This document shows, one piece after another, positions 39,046 through 47,144 of a stretch of DNA of 64,000 bases. Every line of letters begins with the position of its first letter. Within the stretch, counting starts at the first letter, position 1. Both the position numbers and the translations under genes were made by a program. The notes under the pieces were generated by a model. It saw only the letters and a list, made by a program, of their open reading frames with translations, did no database searches and was not told the DNA's origin. The stretch spans positions 698,234 through 762,233 of the forward strand of contig JAHCIJ010000002.1 in NCBI GenBank assembly GCA_026129255.1. The letters are read 5' to 3'. The stretch comes from Anaerolineales bacterium (GTDB lineage Bacteria; Chloroflexota; Anaerolineae; Anaerolineales; UBA11579).

Positions 39046-39705
39046 GTGCCGGTTTATGTAGTTTTGCTTGGCCCGCCGGGTGCTGGAAAAGGCACACAGG
39101 CAGGCATCGTGGCCAAGGCCACAGGGTTGGCGCATATCTCTTCTGGAGATCTGTTCCGCGAGCACATTAAGAATCAAACAGACTTGGGACGCCAGGTGGA
39201 CGCCATCTTGAAACGTGGCGACCTGGTGCCCGATGATGTCACGATTGCCATGATCCGTGAGCGCCTGAAGCAACCGGATTGCGCCGCAGGCGCAGTGCTG
39301 GATGGCTTCCCGCGCACGCCCGCCCAGGCGCAGGCGTTGAACGGCATGCTGGCAGAGTTTGGCGGCAAGGTGGATGTGGTCCCCTTCATCCAGGTGCAGC
39401 AAGACGAGCTGATCAGCCGCTTGTCTGGGCGCTGGGTGTGCCGTGCCCAAGGCCACGTCTACCACGAGACCTTCAACCCGCCCAAGACGGCTGACGTGTG
39501 CGATGTGGACGGCTCTGAGCTGTACCAGCGCGACGATGACAAGCGTGAAACGGTTGAGAAGCGTATCCGTGTCTACTTTGAGCAGACTGCGCCGCTCATC
39601 GATCACTACCGCGGCGAAGGCCGCCTGACAGAGATCGATGGCGCGCAGGCGATCGCCAAAGTGACCGAGGATTTGCTGAAAGCATTGCCAGAGCAAGCGC
39701 AATGA
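39046..39705 (+). CDS. adk: Adenylate kinase
   Basis: 219 residues from a GTG start. P-loop GPPGAGKGTQAG (about 9-20), HISSGDLFREHI, DGFPRTPAQAQAL and the LID domain SGRWVCRAQGHVYHETFNPP. The LID lacks a full four-Cys zinc set. Catalyses ATP + AMP to 2 ADP. Its stop overlaps the map start (ATGA), as in the usual secY-adk-map order. Confidence 0.97.
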   Translation: MPVYVVLLGPPGAGKGTQAGIVAKATGLAHISSGDLFREHIKNQTDLGRQVDAILKRGDLVPDDVTIAMIRERLKQPDCAAGAVLDGFPRTPAQAQALNGMLAEFGGKVDVVPFIQVQQDELISRLSGRWVCRAQGHVYHETFNPPKTADVCDVDGSELYQRDDDKRETVEKRIRVYFEQTAPLIDHYRGEGRLTEIDGAQAIAKVTEDLLKALPEQAQ

Positions 39706-40473
39706 GCTGGGAACGCAACATTGAGCTCAAAACGCCAGCTGAACTTGAGGTAATGCGTGAGGCAGGCCGCATCAACGCCATGGCGTTGAATGAAGTACGC
39801 AAAAGCGTGCGCCCCGGGATCACCACCGGCCAGCTCGACAAAATTGCCGAGCAGCTGATACGAGACCACGGCGCCGTGCCGGCCTTCCTCAACTATCCCG
39901 GCCCGTACCCTTACCCGGGTACGCTGAACACCAGCGTGAACGAGGAAATGGTGCACGGCCTGCCGGGCAAGCGCGAGCTGCGTGAGGGCGATATGCTCTC
40001 CGTGGATTGCGGCACGATCTACAAAGGCTTTGTGGGTGACTCTGCGTTCACCATGGGCGTTGGCGAAGATCAGGCCGCATGCCCAGAAGCTGATCGAGGT
40101 AACGCAGGAATCGCTGCGCCTGGGCATTCAGCAGATGCTGCCGGGCAAGCATGTGGGGGATGTTTCGGCAGCGGTGCAAACCCATGTGGAAGCGCACGGT
40201 TACCATGTGCCGCGCGAATACACAGGCCACGGGGTGGGGCGCAAAATGCACGAAGGCCCCCAGGTGCCCAACTACGGCGTGCCCGGCCAGGGCGTGCTGT
40301 TGCGCACCGGCATGACCATCGCCCTGGAGCCGATGGTGCTGGTGGGGACGCACCGCACACGCGTCCTCGAGGACCAGTGGACGGTCGTCTCCGCAGATGG
40401 CTCGCTGACCGCTCACTTTGAGCACAGCGTGGCCGTGACCGACAACGGTCCGTTGGTGTTGACCGCCCTCTAG
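39702..40473 (+). pseudogene. map: Methionine aminopeptidase, type I, with a frameshift
   Basis: From ATG 39702 the first ~122 codons read as MAP-Ib (ELEVMREAGRINAMALNEVR, LDKIAEQLI, NTSVNEEMVHGLPG, metal ligand DCGTIYKGFVGDSAF). After GVGED, near 40066-40078, the similarity moves to the +1 frame and continues as AQKLIEVTQESLRLGIQQM, EYTGHGVGRKMHEGP, GMTIALEPM and a final DQWTVVSADGSLTAHFEH. The intact protein would be about 256 residues. A single extra base explains it. The conserved metal ligands on both sides suggest either a sequencing/assembly error or a very recent lesion, because map is usually essential. Confidence 0.85.
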
Positions 40474-40489
40474 CGCTCGTAGCAGGCGC

Positions 40490-40518
40490 TAGACGGATGG
40501 AGAAAGCAAGGATATAAT
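40490..40518 (+). promoter_or_regulatory. Internal promoter before rpmJ (alpha block)
   Basis: TAGACG (40490-40495), 17-bp spacer, TATAAT (40513-40518). The leader has a CCCCGCC/GGCGGGG stem (about 40529-40556) just above the rpmJ AGGAG. The same TAGACG -35 form occurs in the rplC promoter. Confidence 0.7.
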
Positions 40519-40573
40519 CACGCGTTGGCCCCGCCGCCGCCCCTTGGCAGGCGGGGTAGCAGGAGTAATGGGT

Positions 40574-40687
40574 ATGAAAGTAACAGCATCGATAAAAAAA
40601 CGCTGCGCCAACTGCAAGGTAGTGAAGCGCAAGGGCAAGCTGTACGTGATCTGCAGCAACCCCAAGCATAAGCAGCGACAAGGTTAA
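40574..40687 (+). CDS. rpmJ: 50S ribosomal protein L36
   Basis: 37 residues, [20 protein letters not shown] then [15 protein letters not shown]. Zinc ligands Cys11, Cys14, Cys27 and His32 are present. AGGAG at 40561-40565 favours ATG 40574 (8 nt) over ATG 40568 (2 nt). infA, usually just upstream, is absent. 5 nt before rpsM. Confidence 0.95.
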   Translation: MKVTASIKKRCANCKVVKRKGKLYVICSNPKHKQRQG

Positions 40688-40692
40688 GGTGA

Positions 40693-41085
40693 ATGATGGC
40701 ACGCATTGAAGGCGTAGATCTGCCGCGCGACAAGCGCGTTGAATACGGGCTGACCTATATCTATGGCATCGGCCTCAACACCTCTCAGCGCATCCTGGCT
40801 GAGCTGGAAATCAATCCGGATATTCGCATCAAAGACCTCTCCGAAGGGGATGTCAGCAAGCTGCGCGAATACATCACCAAGAACCTGAAGGTCGAAGGTG
40901 ATCTGCGCCGTGAGGTGCAGCTCAACATCAAGCGCCTGATGGAGATCGGCAGCTACCGCGGTCTGCGCCACCGCCGCGGCCTGCCGGTGCGCGGCCAGCG
41001 CACCCGCACCAATTCCCGCACCCGCAAGGGCCCGGCCAAGACCGTGGCCGGTCGTGGTCGCCGTCGCGGCGCCACCAAGAAGTAA
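40693..41085 (+). CDS. rpsM: 30S ribosomal protein S13
   Basis: 130 residues. [20 protein letters not shown], then helix-two-turn-helix core, and the signature [25 protein letters not shown] region with a basic tail. Two adjacent ATGs (40693, 40696) are both possible. In the 30S head, contacts P-site tRNA and forms bridge B1. Confidence 0.96.
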   Translation: MMARIEGVDLPRDKRVEYGLTYIYGIGLNTSQRILAELEINPDIRIKDLSEGDVSKLREYITKNLKVEGDLRREVQLNIKRLMEIGSYRGLRHRRGLPVRGQRTRTNSRTRKGPAKTVAGRGRRRGATKK

Positions 41086-41106
41086 GCGCCAGGAGTTTGA
41101 ACCGCT

Positions 41107-41520
41107 ATGGCTAACGAAAAAGACACCAAAGGCAAGAGCAGCGCTCGCCCCGCAAAGAAGGGCAAGCGCGCCAGCATTCTTACTGGCCAGATCCATATCT
41201 TTGCCACTTTCAATAACACCATCGTCACTGTGACCGATGGTCAGGGCAACACCATCTCCTGGGCCAGCGCCGGCCTGGTGGGCTTCAAGGGCTCTCGCAA
41301 GAGCACGCCCTTCGCCTCACGCCTGGCTACGGAGCGCGCCGTCAAGGTGGCGCAGGATATGGGCATGCAGGAAGTGGAGCTGTTCGTGAAAGGCCCCGGC
41401 CCCGGCCGCGAATCGGCCGTGCGCGCCGTGCAGACCATGGGCATGCGTGTGCGCTCCATCTCGGATGTGACCCCGCTGCCGCACAACGGCTGCCGCCCGC
41501 CGAAACGCCGCAGAATGTAA
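41107..41520 (+). CDS. rpsK: 30S ribosomal protein S11
   Basis: 137 residues. Basic N-terminal extension, then [35 protein letters not shown] and [18 protein letters not shown], the family end. Followed not by rpsD, as in most bacteria, but by a hairpin and rpoA. Confidence 0.97.
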   Translation: MANEKDTKGKSSARPAKKGKRASILTGQIHIFATFNNTIVTVTDGQGNTISWASAGLVGFKGSRKSTPFASRLATERAVKVAQDMGMQEVELFVKGPGPGRESAVRAVQTMGMRVRSISDVTPLPHNGCRPPKRRRM

Positions 41521-41526
41521 TTAAAA

Positions 41527-41563
41527 ACGCAGGGATTTCCGCCGCAAGGCGGAATTCCTGCGT
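41527..41563. promoter_or_regulatory. Long hairpin in the rpsK-rpoA gap
   Basis: ACGCAGGGATTTCCGCC-GCAA-GGCGGAATTCCTGCGT: arms of 17 and 16 nt pair with one mismatch and one bulge, capped by a GCAA tetraloop. No T-run. It occupies the position where rpsD would be expected. Confidence 0.6.
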
Positions 41564-41623
41564 AGAACTCAACCCGGCAGCCCATTCATAGGCAGCCGCC
41601 TGGCTTGGGGAAGGAACGAAACT

Positions 41624-42613
41624 GTGATCGTACTAAGCAATATGGTGACCCCCCGCATTGAGCGTGAAGCGGAGGCCCGCAATTATGGAAAGTTTGTCAT
41701 CGCCCCGCTGGAGCGCGGCTATGGCCACACGCTTGGCAACTCGCTGCGCCGTGTGCTGCTCTCCTCGCTGGAGGGCGCGGCCATCACGTCCATCCGTGTG
41801 ACGGATGCCCAGCACGAGTACAGCCAGATCCCTGGCATCCGCGAGGATGTCATCCAGATCATGCTGCAGCTCAAGCAGGTGCGCCTGATCCTGCACGAAG
41901 GCGAAACCAGCCGCATGCACCTGGAAGTCAAGGGTGAGGGCACGGTAACCGCCGCGGACATTATCGCCCCGGCCGAGGTCGAGATCGTCAATCCGGATCT
42001 GTACCTGTTCACCTCAGACAGCAGCAAGACCAAGCTGCAGATCGAGCTGACCGTGGAGCGTGGCCGTGGCTACTCCCCGGCCAACGAGCGCAGCGGCAAG
42101 CTGCCCATCGGCGAGCTGCCCGTGGACGCCATTTACACCCCGGTGCGCCGCGTCAATTGGGAAGTAGGCAACGCCCGCGTCGGCCAGAGCACCAACTATG
42201 ACAAGCTGATCATGGAAGTGTGGACCGATGGCACGGTGCGCCCCGAAGAGGCGCTGAGCACCTCGGCCGGCATTATGATCGAGCACCTGCGCCACATCGC
42301 TGGCGTCAAAGAAATTGCGCTCAGCCCCGCGCCGGAGAAGGTCGTGACCGACAACCGTCTCTCCAGCGAGGTATACGACACGCCTATCGAGAATCTGGAT
42401 CTCTCGGTGCGTGTGTTCAACTCCCTGAAGCGCGCCGGCATCACCACCGTCGGCGAGGTGATGGAACTGCTCGATAAAGGCCTGGATGCGGTGATGTCGA
42501 TCCGCAACTTTGGCGATAAGAGCATGGATGAATTGGTAGAAAAGATGCAGGAGAAGGGCTACATGCCGCAAGACGCCAAAGCCCCCTCGGCAACTGATGG
42601 AGAAGGTGAATAA
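41624..42613 (+). CDS. rpoA: DNA-directed RNA polymerase subunit alpha
   Basis: 329 residues from GTG with AAGGAA 8 nt upstream. N-terminal domain: FVIAPLERGYGHTLGNSLRRVLLSSL, then DVIQIMLQLKQVR. C-terminal domain: ENLDLSVRVFNSLKRAGITTVGE and DKGLDAVMSIRNFGDKSMDEL, the helix-hairpin-helix that contacts UP elements and activators. 3 nt before rplQ. Confidence 0.97.
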   Translation: MIVLSNMVTPRIEREAEARNYGKFVIAPLERGYGHTLGNSLRRVLLSSLEGAAITSIRVTDAQHEYSQIPGIREDVIQIMLQLKQVRLILHEGETSRMHLEVKGEGTVTAADIIAPAEVEIVNPDLYLFTSDSSKTKLQIELTVERGRGYSPANERSGKLPIGELPVDAIYTPVRRVNWEVGNARVGQSTNYDKLIMEVWTDGTVRPEEALSTSAGIMIEHLRHIAGVKEIALSPAPEKVVTDNRLSSEVYDTPIENLDLSVRVFNSLKRAGITTVGEVMELLDKGLDAVMSIRNFGDKSMDELVEKMQEKGYMPQDAKAPSATDGEGE

Positions 42614-42616
42614 AGC

Positions 42617-42994
42617 ATGCGTCACAAAGTAGCCGGCAAAAAACTCAGCCGCCATGTCGGTGCTCGCACCGCCCTGCGCCGCATTCTGGTCAAGCAGCTT
42701 TTTGAGCACGAGCGCATTACGACCACCCGCGCCAAGGCGGAGGCCATCCGTGGCCAGGCCGAGCGCCTGATCACCCTGGCCAAGAAGGGCAACGCCGCCG
42801 AGCAGGCCTCTGCCAAAGTGCATGCCCGCCGCCTGGCCGCCGCCCGCCTCAACGACGCCAAGATCGTCAAGAAGCTGTTTGACGATATTGCTCCCCGCTT
42901 CGCCGAGCGCAAAGGCGGCTACACCCGCCTCACCAAGCTCGGCCAGCGTGAGGGCGACCGTGCTCCCATGGTTCTGCTGGAGCTGGTCGACTAA
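42617..42994 (+). CDS. rplQ: 50S ribosomal protein L17
   Basis: 125 residues. MRHKVAGKKLSRHVGARTAL, ITTTRAKAEAIRGQAERLIT and RFAERKGGYTRLTKLGQREGD, with ending VLLELVD. Follows rpoA as usual, 17 nt before truA. Confidence 0.97.
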   Translation: MRHKVAGKKLSRHVGARTALRRILVKQLFEHERITTTRAKAEAIRGQAERLITLAKKGNAAEQASAKVHARRLAAARLNDAKIVKKLFDDIAPRFAERKGGYTRLTKLGQREGDRAPMVLLELVD

Positions 42995-43011
42995 GATCGC
43001 TGCCCACACCT

Positions 43012-43782
43012 ATGGGCAACCTTGTGGGTAGAACTCCACCCTCCGGTGGAACTGAACGTTACAAAATTATTCTGGCTTATCACGGCGCCGCATTCAGTGG
43101 AATGCAGCGCCAGGCCCGCCACCGCAGTGTGCAGGCCGTGCTGGAGGAGGCGCTGCGTGCGCTGGGCTGGGCCGGGCGAGCTGTATTGTTCGCCGGGCGC
43201 ACAGACGCCGGCGTCCACGCCAGCGGTCAGGTAGCTGCCTTCGACTTGCAGTGGAGGCACTCCAGTGAGAGCTTGCTCAAGGCGCTCAACACCCAACTGC
43301 CCGCTGATGTGGCCGTGCAGGCTGTGGAGCAGGTGGGGGCGCAATTTCACCCCCGCTATGATGCACGCAAGCGCACCTACCGCTACCGGCTCTACTGCCA
43401 GCCACAGCGAGACCCACTTCGGGAGGGGCTCGCTTGGCGGGTGTGGCCGGCGCCCAGGCTGCGCCGCCTGCAGGCGGCCGCCCGCCACCTGCGTGGCGAG
43501 CACGACTTTGTCGCCTTTGGCCCCGCACCGCAACCAGGCGGCCACACCGTACGCACGGTGCACGCCGCCCGTTGGCAGCAGGCCGCGGACGATGAGTTTA
43601 TTTTTGAAGTCACCGCCAACGCCTTTCTCTACCATATGGTGCGCCGTATGGTCGGCCTGCAGGTCAAAGCAGGGCAGGGCTTGATCGAGCCAGAAGTAGT
43701 ACACGCCGCACTACGCAGCCAACAGCGAGTGCGGCAATTAGCGCCAGCCCACGGGCTGACGCTGGTGCACGTGGAATACTAG
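43012..43782 (+). CDS. truA: tRNA pseudouridine(38-40) synthase TruA
   Basis: 256 residues. YKIILAYHGAAFSGMQRQ at the start, catalytic Asp in FAGRTDAGVHASGQVAAF, then YDARKRTYRYRLYCQP, GEHDFVAFGP and NAFLYHMVRRMVGLQ. Converts uridines 38-40 of the tRNA anticodon arm to pseudouridine. The first ~17 residues are weakly conserved, so the exact start is uncertain. Typical place after rplQ. Confidence 0.94.
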   Translation: MGNLVGRTPPSGGTERYKIILAYHGAAFSGMQRQARHRSVQAVLEEALRALGWAGRAVLFAGRTDAGVHASGQVAAFDLQWRHSSESLLKALNTQLPADVAVQAVEQVGAQFHPRYDARKRTYRYRLYCQPQRDPLREGLAWRVWPAPRLRRLQAAARHLRGEHDFVAFGPAPQPGGHTVRTVHAARWQQAADDEFIFEVTANAFLYHMVRRMVGLQVKAGQGLIEPEVVHAALRSQQRVRQLAPAHGLTLVHVEY

Positions 43783-43786
43783 CGCA

Positions 43787-43906
43787 GGCGGAACACATGC
43801 CGCCCGCGATGAGTGAGAAAGCAATTGCGCAAGCAATTGCAGGCAGCAGCGCAAGCGGCTGACAATCTTCTTTGAACGAAGATGAAAGAAGGAACTGAGG
43901 ATTAGG
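43787..43906 (+). promoter_or_regulatory. Structured leader of rplM
   Basis: Three small stems: GGCGG/CCGCC (about 43786-43804), GCAATTGC-GCAA-GCAATTGC (43821-43840) and ATCTTC/GAAGAT (43865-43883), the last some 20 nt above the rplM start. L13 leaders are known in other phyla. No match to a known class is claimed. Confidence 0.4.
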
Positions 43907-44344
43907 ATGCAACAAAAAAGCTATTATCCCAAACCGGGTGATGTAGAAGCGCAGTGGTACATTGTGGATGCCGCCGGCCAGAACCTGGGCCGCTTGGCCT
44001 CTCAGATTGCCAATGTGCTGCTCGGCAAGCACCGCCCGGAGTACACCCCTGGTGTTGACTTTGGCGATTCCGTGATCGTGACCAACTGCGGCCAGATCAC
44101 TGTGACCGGTGCCAAGCTGACCGACAAGATCTACTACCGCTATAGCGGTTACCAGAGCGGCCTCAAAGAGACCAGCCTACGCCGCATGCTGGAGACTCAC
44201 CCTGACCGCGTGATCTACGAGGCGGTACGCGGCATGCTGCCGCACAACCGTCTCGGCCGCCAGCTGGTCAAGAAGCTCAAGATATACTCTGGCACCGAGC
44301 ACCCGCACATCGCCCAGAAACCCCAGCCGCTGGCTGTGAAATAA
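43907..44344 (+). CDS. rplM: 50S ribosomal protein L13
   Basis: 145 residues. QWYIVDAAGQNLGRLASQIA, the signature HRPEYTPGVDFGDSVIVTNC, and MLPHNRLGRQLVKKLKIY. Paired with rpsI 15 nt downstream, the usual rplM-rpsI unit. Confidence 0.97.
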   Translation: MQQKSYYPKPGDVEAQWYIVDAAGQNLGRLASQIANVLLGKHRPEYTPGVDFGDSVIVTNCGQITVTGAKLTDKIYYRYSGYQSGLKETSLRRMLETHPDRVIYEAVRGMLPHNRLGRQLVKKLKIYSGTEHPHIAQKPQPLAVK

Positions 44345-44359
44345 GGCAGGAGAATTACG

Positions 44360-44752
44360 ATGGCAGATCAATTTTACGAAGGCGTCGGCCGCCGCAAGAC
44401 CAGCAGCGCCCGCGTACGTGTGATGAGCGGGGCAGGGGCCTTCATGGTGAATGGCAAGCCTATGGAGGAGTACTTCCCTCGCATCGGTGACGCCGCCCTA
44501 ATCCAGACAGTACTGCAGGATGCCAGCGCCAACGGCACGGTAGACGTCAGCGTAGTGGTGAGCGGCGGTGGCCGCACCGGCCAGGCTGGCGCCGTGCGCA
44601 TGGGCCTGGCGCGTGCCCTGGTGAAAATGAACCCAGACGTGCACCCGGCCATGGCCAAGAACATGCACCTGCGCCGCGATGCGCGCGCCAAGGAACGCAA
44701 GAAACCCGGTCTCAAGCGCGCCCGCAAGGCTCCTACGTACACGAAGCGCTAA
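44360..44752 (+). CDS. rpsI: 30S ribosomal protein S9
   Basis: 130 residues. YEGVGRRKTSSARVRVMSG, VSGGGRTGQAGAVRMGLARAL, and the C-terminal tail RKAPTYTKR that touches the P-site tRNA anticodon loop. Last gene of the translation supercluster, followed by a strong terminator. Confidence 0.97.
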   Translation: MADQFYEGVGRRKTSSARVRVMSGAGAFMVNGKPMEEYFPRIGDAALIQTVLQDASANGTVDVSVVVSGGGRTGQAGAVRMGLARALVKMNPDVHPAMAKNMHLRRDARAKERKKPGLKRARKAPTYTKR

Positions 44753-44775
44753 AGCCTCATAGCCAACTACTAACC

Positions 44776-44809
44776 AAAAGAACCGCAGCATATGCTGCGG
44801 TTCTTTTTT
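44776..44809 (+). terminator. Intrinsic terminator after rpsI
   Basis: AAAAGAACCGCAGCA-TAT-GCTGCGGTTCTTTTTT: a 13-15-bp stem with six T, ending the ribosomal protein cluster. Confidence 0.93.
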
Positions 44810-44819
44810 GGTGGTTTCC

Positions 44820-45290
44820 GTCATTGCGAGGAGTGCGCTGCGGCGCGAAGCGCACAGCGCTGACGAAGCAATCCCCAGTTTCAAATTGCAAATAGACGCG
44901 AGAATTGCTTTGTCCGCGAGGTTGCATGCAATGCATACCCGCAATGAAAAGCGTGCTAGTGTCATCCTGAACGGGTGTTGAAGCCCGCACCAGCACGCCG
45001 AACCCAGACCAGTGAAGGATCCATACTGCCACCTCTTCGGAGCTGCCCTCATTTCTGCCCCACACTGATTGTCATTGCGAGGAGTATTGTGCAGTGATGG
45101 AGTTATCCATCACTGCACAAACGGACGAAGCAATCTGATAGTACTGAAGATTGTCACGCACACAAGCCGCTTTGCGGCTTGTGGCTCGCAATGAAAAGCC
45201 TGCTAGTGTCATCCTGAGCGGGTGTTGAAGCCCGCACCAGAACGCAGAACCCAGACCAGTGAAGGATCCATGCAGCCATATCTTCGGAAA
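44820..45290. repeat. Two tandem copies of the composite dispersed repeat
   Basis: Copy 1 is 44820-45040 and copy 2 is 45071-45288. Each starts GTCATTGCGAGGAG, passes GACGAAGCAATC, then GCAATGAAAAGC, and continues with the second module GTCATCCTGA...CCAGACCAGTGAAGGATCC...TCTTCGG. The segment from GCAATGAAAAGC to GGATCCAT (44941-45023 and 45188-45270) is nearly identical. No gene is visible. Confidence 0.8.
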
Positions 45291-45310
45291 GCACACGCTT
45301 CGGCCACATG

Positions 45311-45396
45311 ACCCTCACCCAGTGAGCTATTTACTCAGTTGCATGTGTTCGCCCTCTCCCTCGGGAGAGGGCGCGAGCGTAGCGAGCGGGTGAGGG
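45311..45396. repeat. Nested palindromic repeat upstream of mazG
   Basis: Outer arms ACCCTCACCC and GGGTGAGGGC enclose an inner hairpin GCCCTCTCCC-TC-GGGAGAGGGC and a GCGAGCGTAGCGAGC segment. It resembles the REP/BIME-like ccctcaccc...gggtgaggg elements common in bacterial spacers. Confidence 0.7.
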
Positions 45397-45405
45397 CATA
45401 AGGTG

Positions 45406-45411
45406 TATCAT
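45406..45411 (+). promoter_or_regulatory. -10 box of mazG, leaderless type
   Basis: TATCAT followed by 6 nt (CTGCCC) and the mazG ATG; no Shine-Dalgarno. It sits about 10 bp downstream of the palindromic repeat. Confidence 0.5.
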
Positions 45412-45417
45412 CTGCCC

Positions 45418-46494
45418 ATGACTGACATCGCATCCCTGCTCGCCACGCTGCCCAACTCCGCCACCGATAACCTCACCCTCATCCATGCCCCCAGCATGGC
45501 CGCGCAATACCATCCCACCTTCCCGCCGCACATCCCGGCCCTCATCCACGGCATAGACTCCGCCGAGCTGTTCGCCAAAGTTCAGACCCTGCTCCTGCTC
45601 GTCTATCCACCTGACCATACGATTGAGTTTGTTGGCGAAGGCGCCACATCCACTCTCCTTGCATCCCTTACGACTAATCGACCAGCCGACTACCCGACCA
45701 GCCTCTACATCCCTCCCCTCGGCGCCAACACCTCCCTCGAAGAATTCCAGGAGCTCATCGCTCACCTGCGTGCGCCGGACGGCTGCCCCTGGGACCGCGA
45801 GCAGACCCACCAAAGCCTGCGCCGCAACCTCATCGAAGAAACCTATGAGGTGGTCGACGCCCTGGATGCTGACGACCCGGCCGCCATGCAGGAAGAATTT
45901 GGCGATCTGATGGTGCAGGTCGCTCTGCACGCTCAGATCGCCAGCGAGGCGGGCGAATTCCGCATGGCGGATGTGCTCAACGGCATCATCACCAAGCTCA
46001 TCGCCCGCCACCCGCACGTCTTCGGCGAAGTTGAGCTGGAGGATGCCGAAGCCGTCATCGCCAATTGGGAGAACCTCAAAGCCGCCGAACGCAAGCAGAA
46101 GGGTACCGAGAAGGGCTTGCTGGACGGCGTGTCGGCGGCTTTGCCCGCCCTCAGCCAGGCCGAAGCCTACACCAGCCGCGCCGCTCGTGTCGGCTTCGAA
46201 TGGCCCAATATTGAAGGCGTGCTGGGTGACGTGGCCGAAGAGATCCAGGAGTTCCGCGCCGAGGCCGCCGGCACGCCCGAGCAAGAGGCCGAGTTCGGCG
46301 ACATCCTCTTCGCGCTGGTCAACCTCTCACGCTGGCTCAAGATCGACGCCGAAGCGGCGCTACGCGCCGCCAATGCCCGCTTCCGCAAACGCTTCGCGTT
46401 TGTGGAAGCCGGTGCGCGGGCGCAAGGCCGCCCGCTCAGCGAGCTCACGCTAGACGAGATGAATGCGTTGTGGGAGGAGAGTAAGCGACAGTAA
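45418..46494 (+). CDS. mazG: Nucleoside triphosphate pyrophosphohydrolase MazG with N-terminal extension
   Basis: 358 residues. Tandem MazG folds: CPWDREQTHQSLRRNLIEETYEVVDAL and EEFGDLMVQVALHAQIA (metal-binding EExxE/EFGD), then a second copy with GDVAEEIQEFRAEAAG and EAEFGDILFALVNLSRW. The first ~110 residues resemble the end of a tetrapyrrole-methylase-like domain (LLLVYPPDHTIEFVG), as in YabN-type fusions, but the catalytic part is missing. Hydrolyses NTPs to NMP and pyrophosphate; house-cleaning or alarmone-modulating roles are known. ATG 45418 is favoured by the -10 spacing. Confidence 0.88.
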   Translation: MTDIASLLATLPNSATDNLTLIHAPSMAAQYHPTFPPHIPALIHGIDSAELFAKVQTLLLLVYPPDHTIEFVGEGATSTLLASLTTNRPADYPTSLYIPPLGANTSLEEFQELIAHLRAPDGCPWDREQTHQSLRRNLIEETYEVVDALDADDPAAMQEEFGDLMVQVALHAQIASEAGEFRMADVLNGIITKLIARHPHVFGEVELEDAEAVIANWENLKAAERKQKGTEKGLLDGVSAALPALSQAEAYTSRAARVGFEWPNIEGVLGDVAEEIQEFRAEAAGTPEQEAEFGDILFALVNLSRWLKIDAEAALRAANARFRKRFAFVEAGARAQGRPLSELTLDEMNALWEESKRQ

Positions 46495-47144
46495 GGACGC
46501 GCTTTCCGCCCTGCGAGAGCTGAGGGCTGCATGGCCCTCCCGGCATACGGGATTGGACCTGCATTTGCCCTTCCGTCATTGCGAGAACGTGAGGCGGCGT
46601 AGCCGCTGAACGACGAAGCAATCCCCAAAGTGGTTTCCTGCGGCTGGCTTGGGGATTGCTTCGCTACGCTCGCAATGACGTAGGGCGTACGCTGCGAAGC
46701 AGCGTACGTTGCTTCGCAGCGTACGCCTCTGCGCGAGAGTCCTTGTCATCCCGAACGAGGCCGTTAGGCCGAGGAGGGATCCGTTAAGGGGCTTTGTTTG
46801 CTTTAGTAAACATCTGGCAAAAAGAGGTGCGGTAGTGTTACTTTTGTACGGATGAGATGCACAATGAATAAGCGCAGTACGGATTCCTCGCTGCGCTCGG
46901 AATGACACAAAGTTCGGCTTGCCGCCCAAGCATGCTGCAAAGCAGCGTATGCCCTTACGCGTTTTTCACATTGATGCAGCTATTAGAACTCAACATTGAC
47001 TTGGTAGGGGCGGGTCTTAGACCCGCCCCTACACGATTCGGTGTTGACGCCATGTCAGCTGGCTAAAATTCAACACAGGCTTGGCTCCTGCTCACTAATC
47101 ACCGCTCACTGTTCACCTTCACCGCTCACTACTCACTTGCCTCC
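46495..47144. repeat. 650-bp spacer filled with repeats and palindromes
   Basis: No gene seen. 46575-46680: GTCATTGCGAG module and its inverted half ending CGCAATGACG. 46685-46726: perfect 17-bp inverted repeat GCGTACGCTGCGAAGCA / TGCTTCGCAGCGTACGC around 8 bp. 46745-46906: GTCATCCCGAACGAGG...GGATCC and its inverted partner GGATTCC...GGAATGAC. 47007-47031: TAGGGGCGGGTC/GACCCGCCCCTA hairpin. 47089-47137: degenerate 7-8-nt repeats of the TCACTAA/CGCTCAC type. Confidence 0.72.

Noticed and set aside
46685..46726. Palindrome considered as a terminator or attachment site
   Set aside because: No T-run and no integrase or tRNA nearby; it belongs with the other spacer palindromes.
44820..46906. Possible CRISPR array suggested by repeated palindromic units
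   Set aside because: Units are few, long, unevenly spaced and mutually diverged; there are no regular short repeats with unique spacers and no cas gene.
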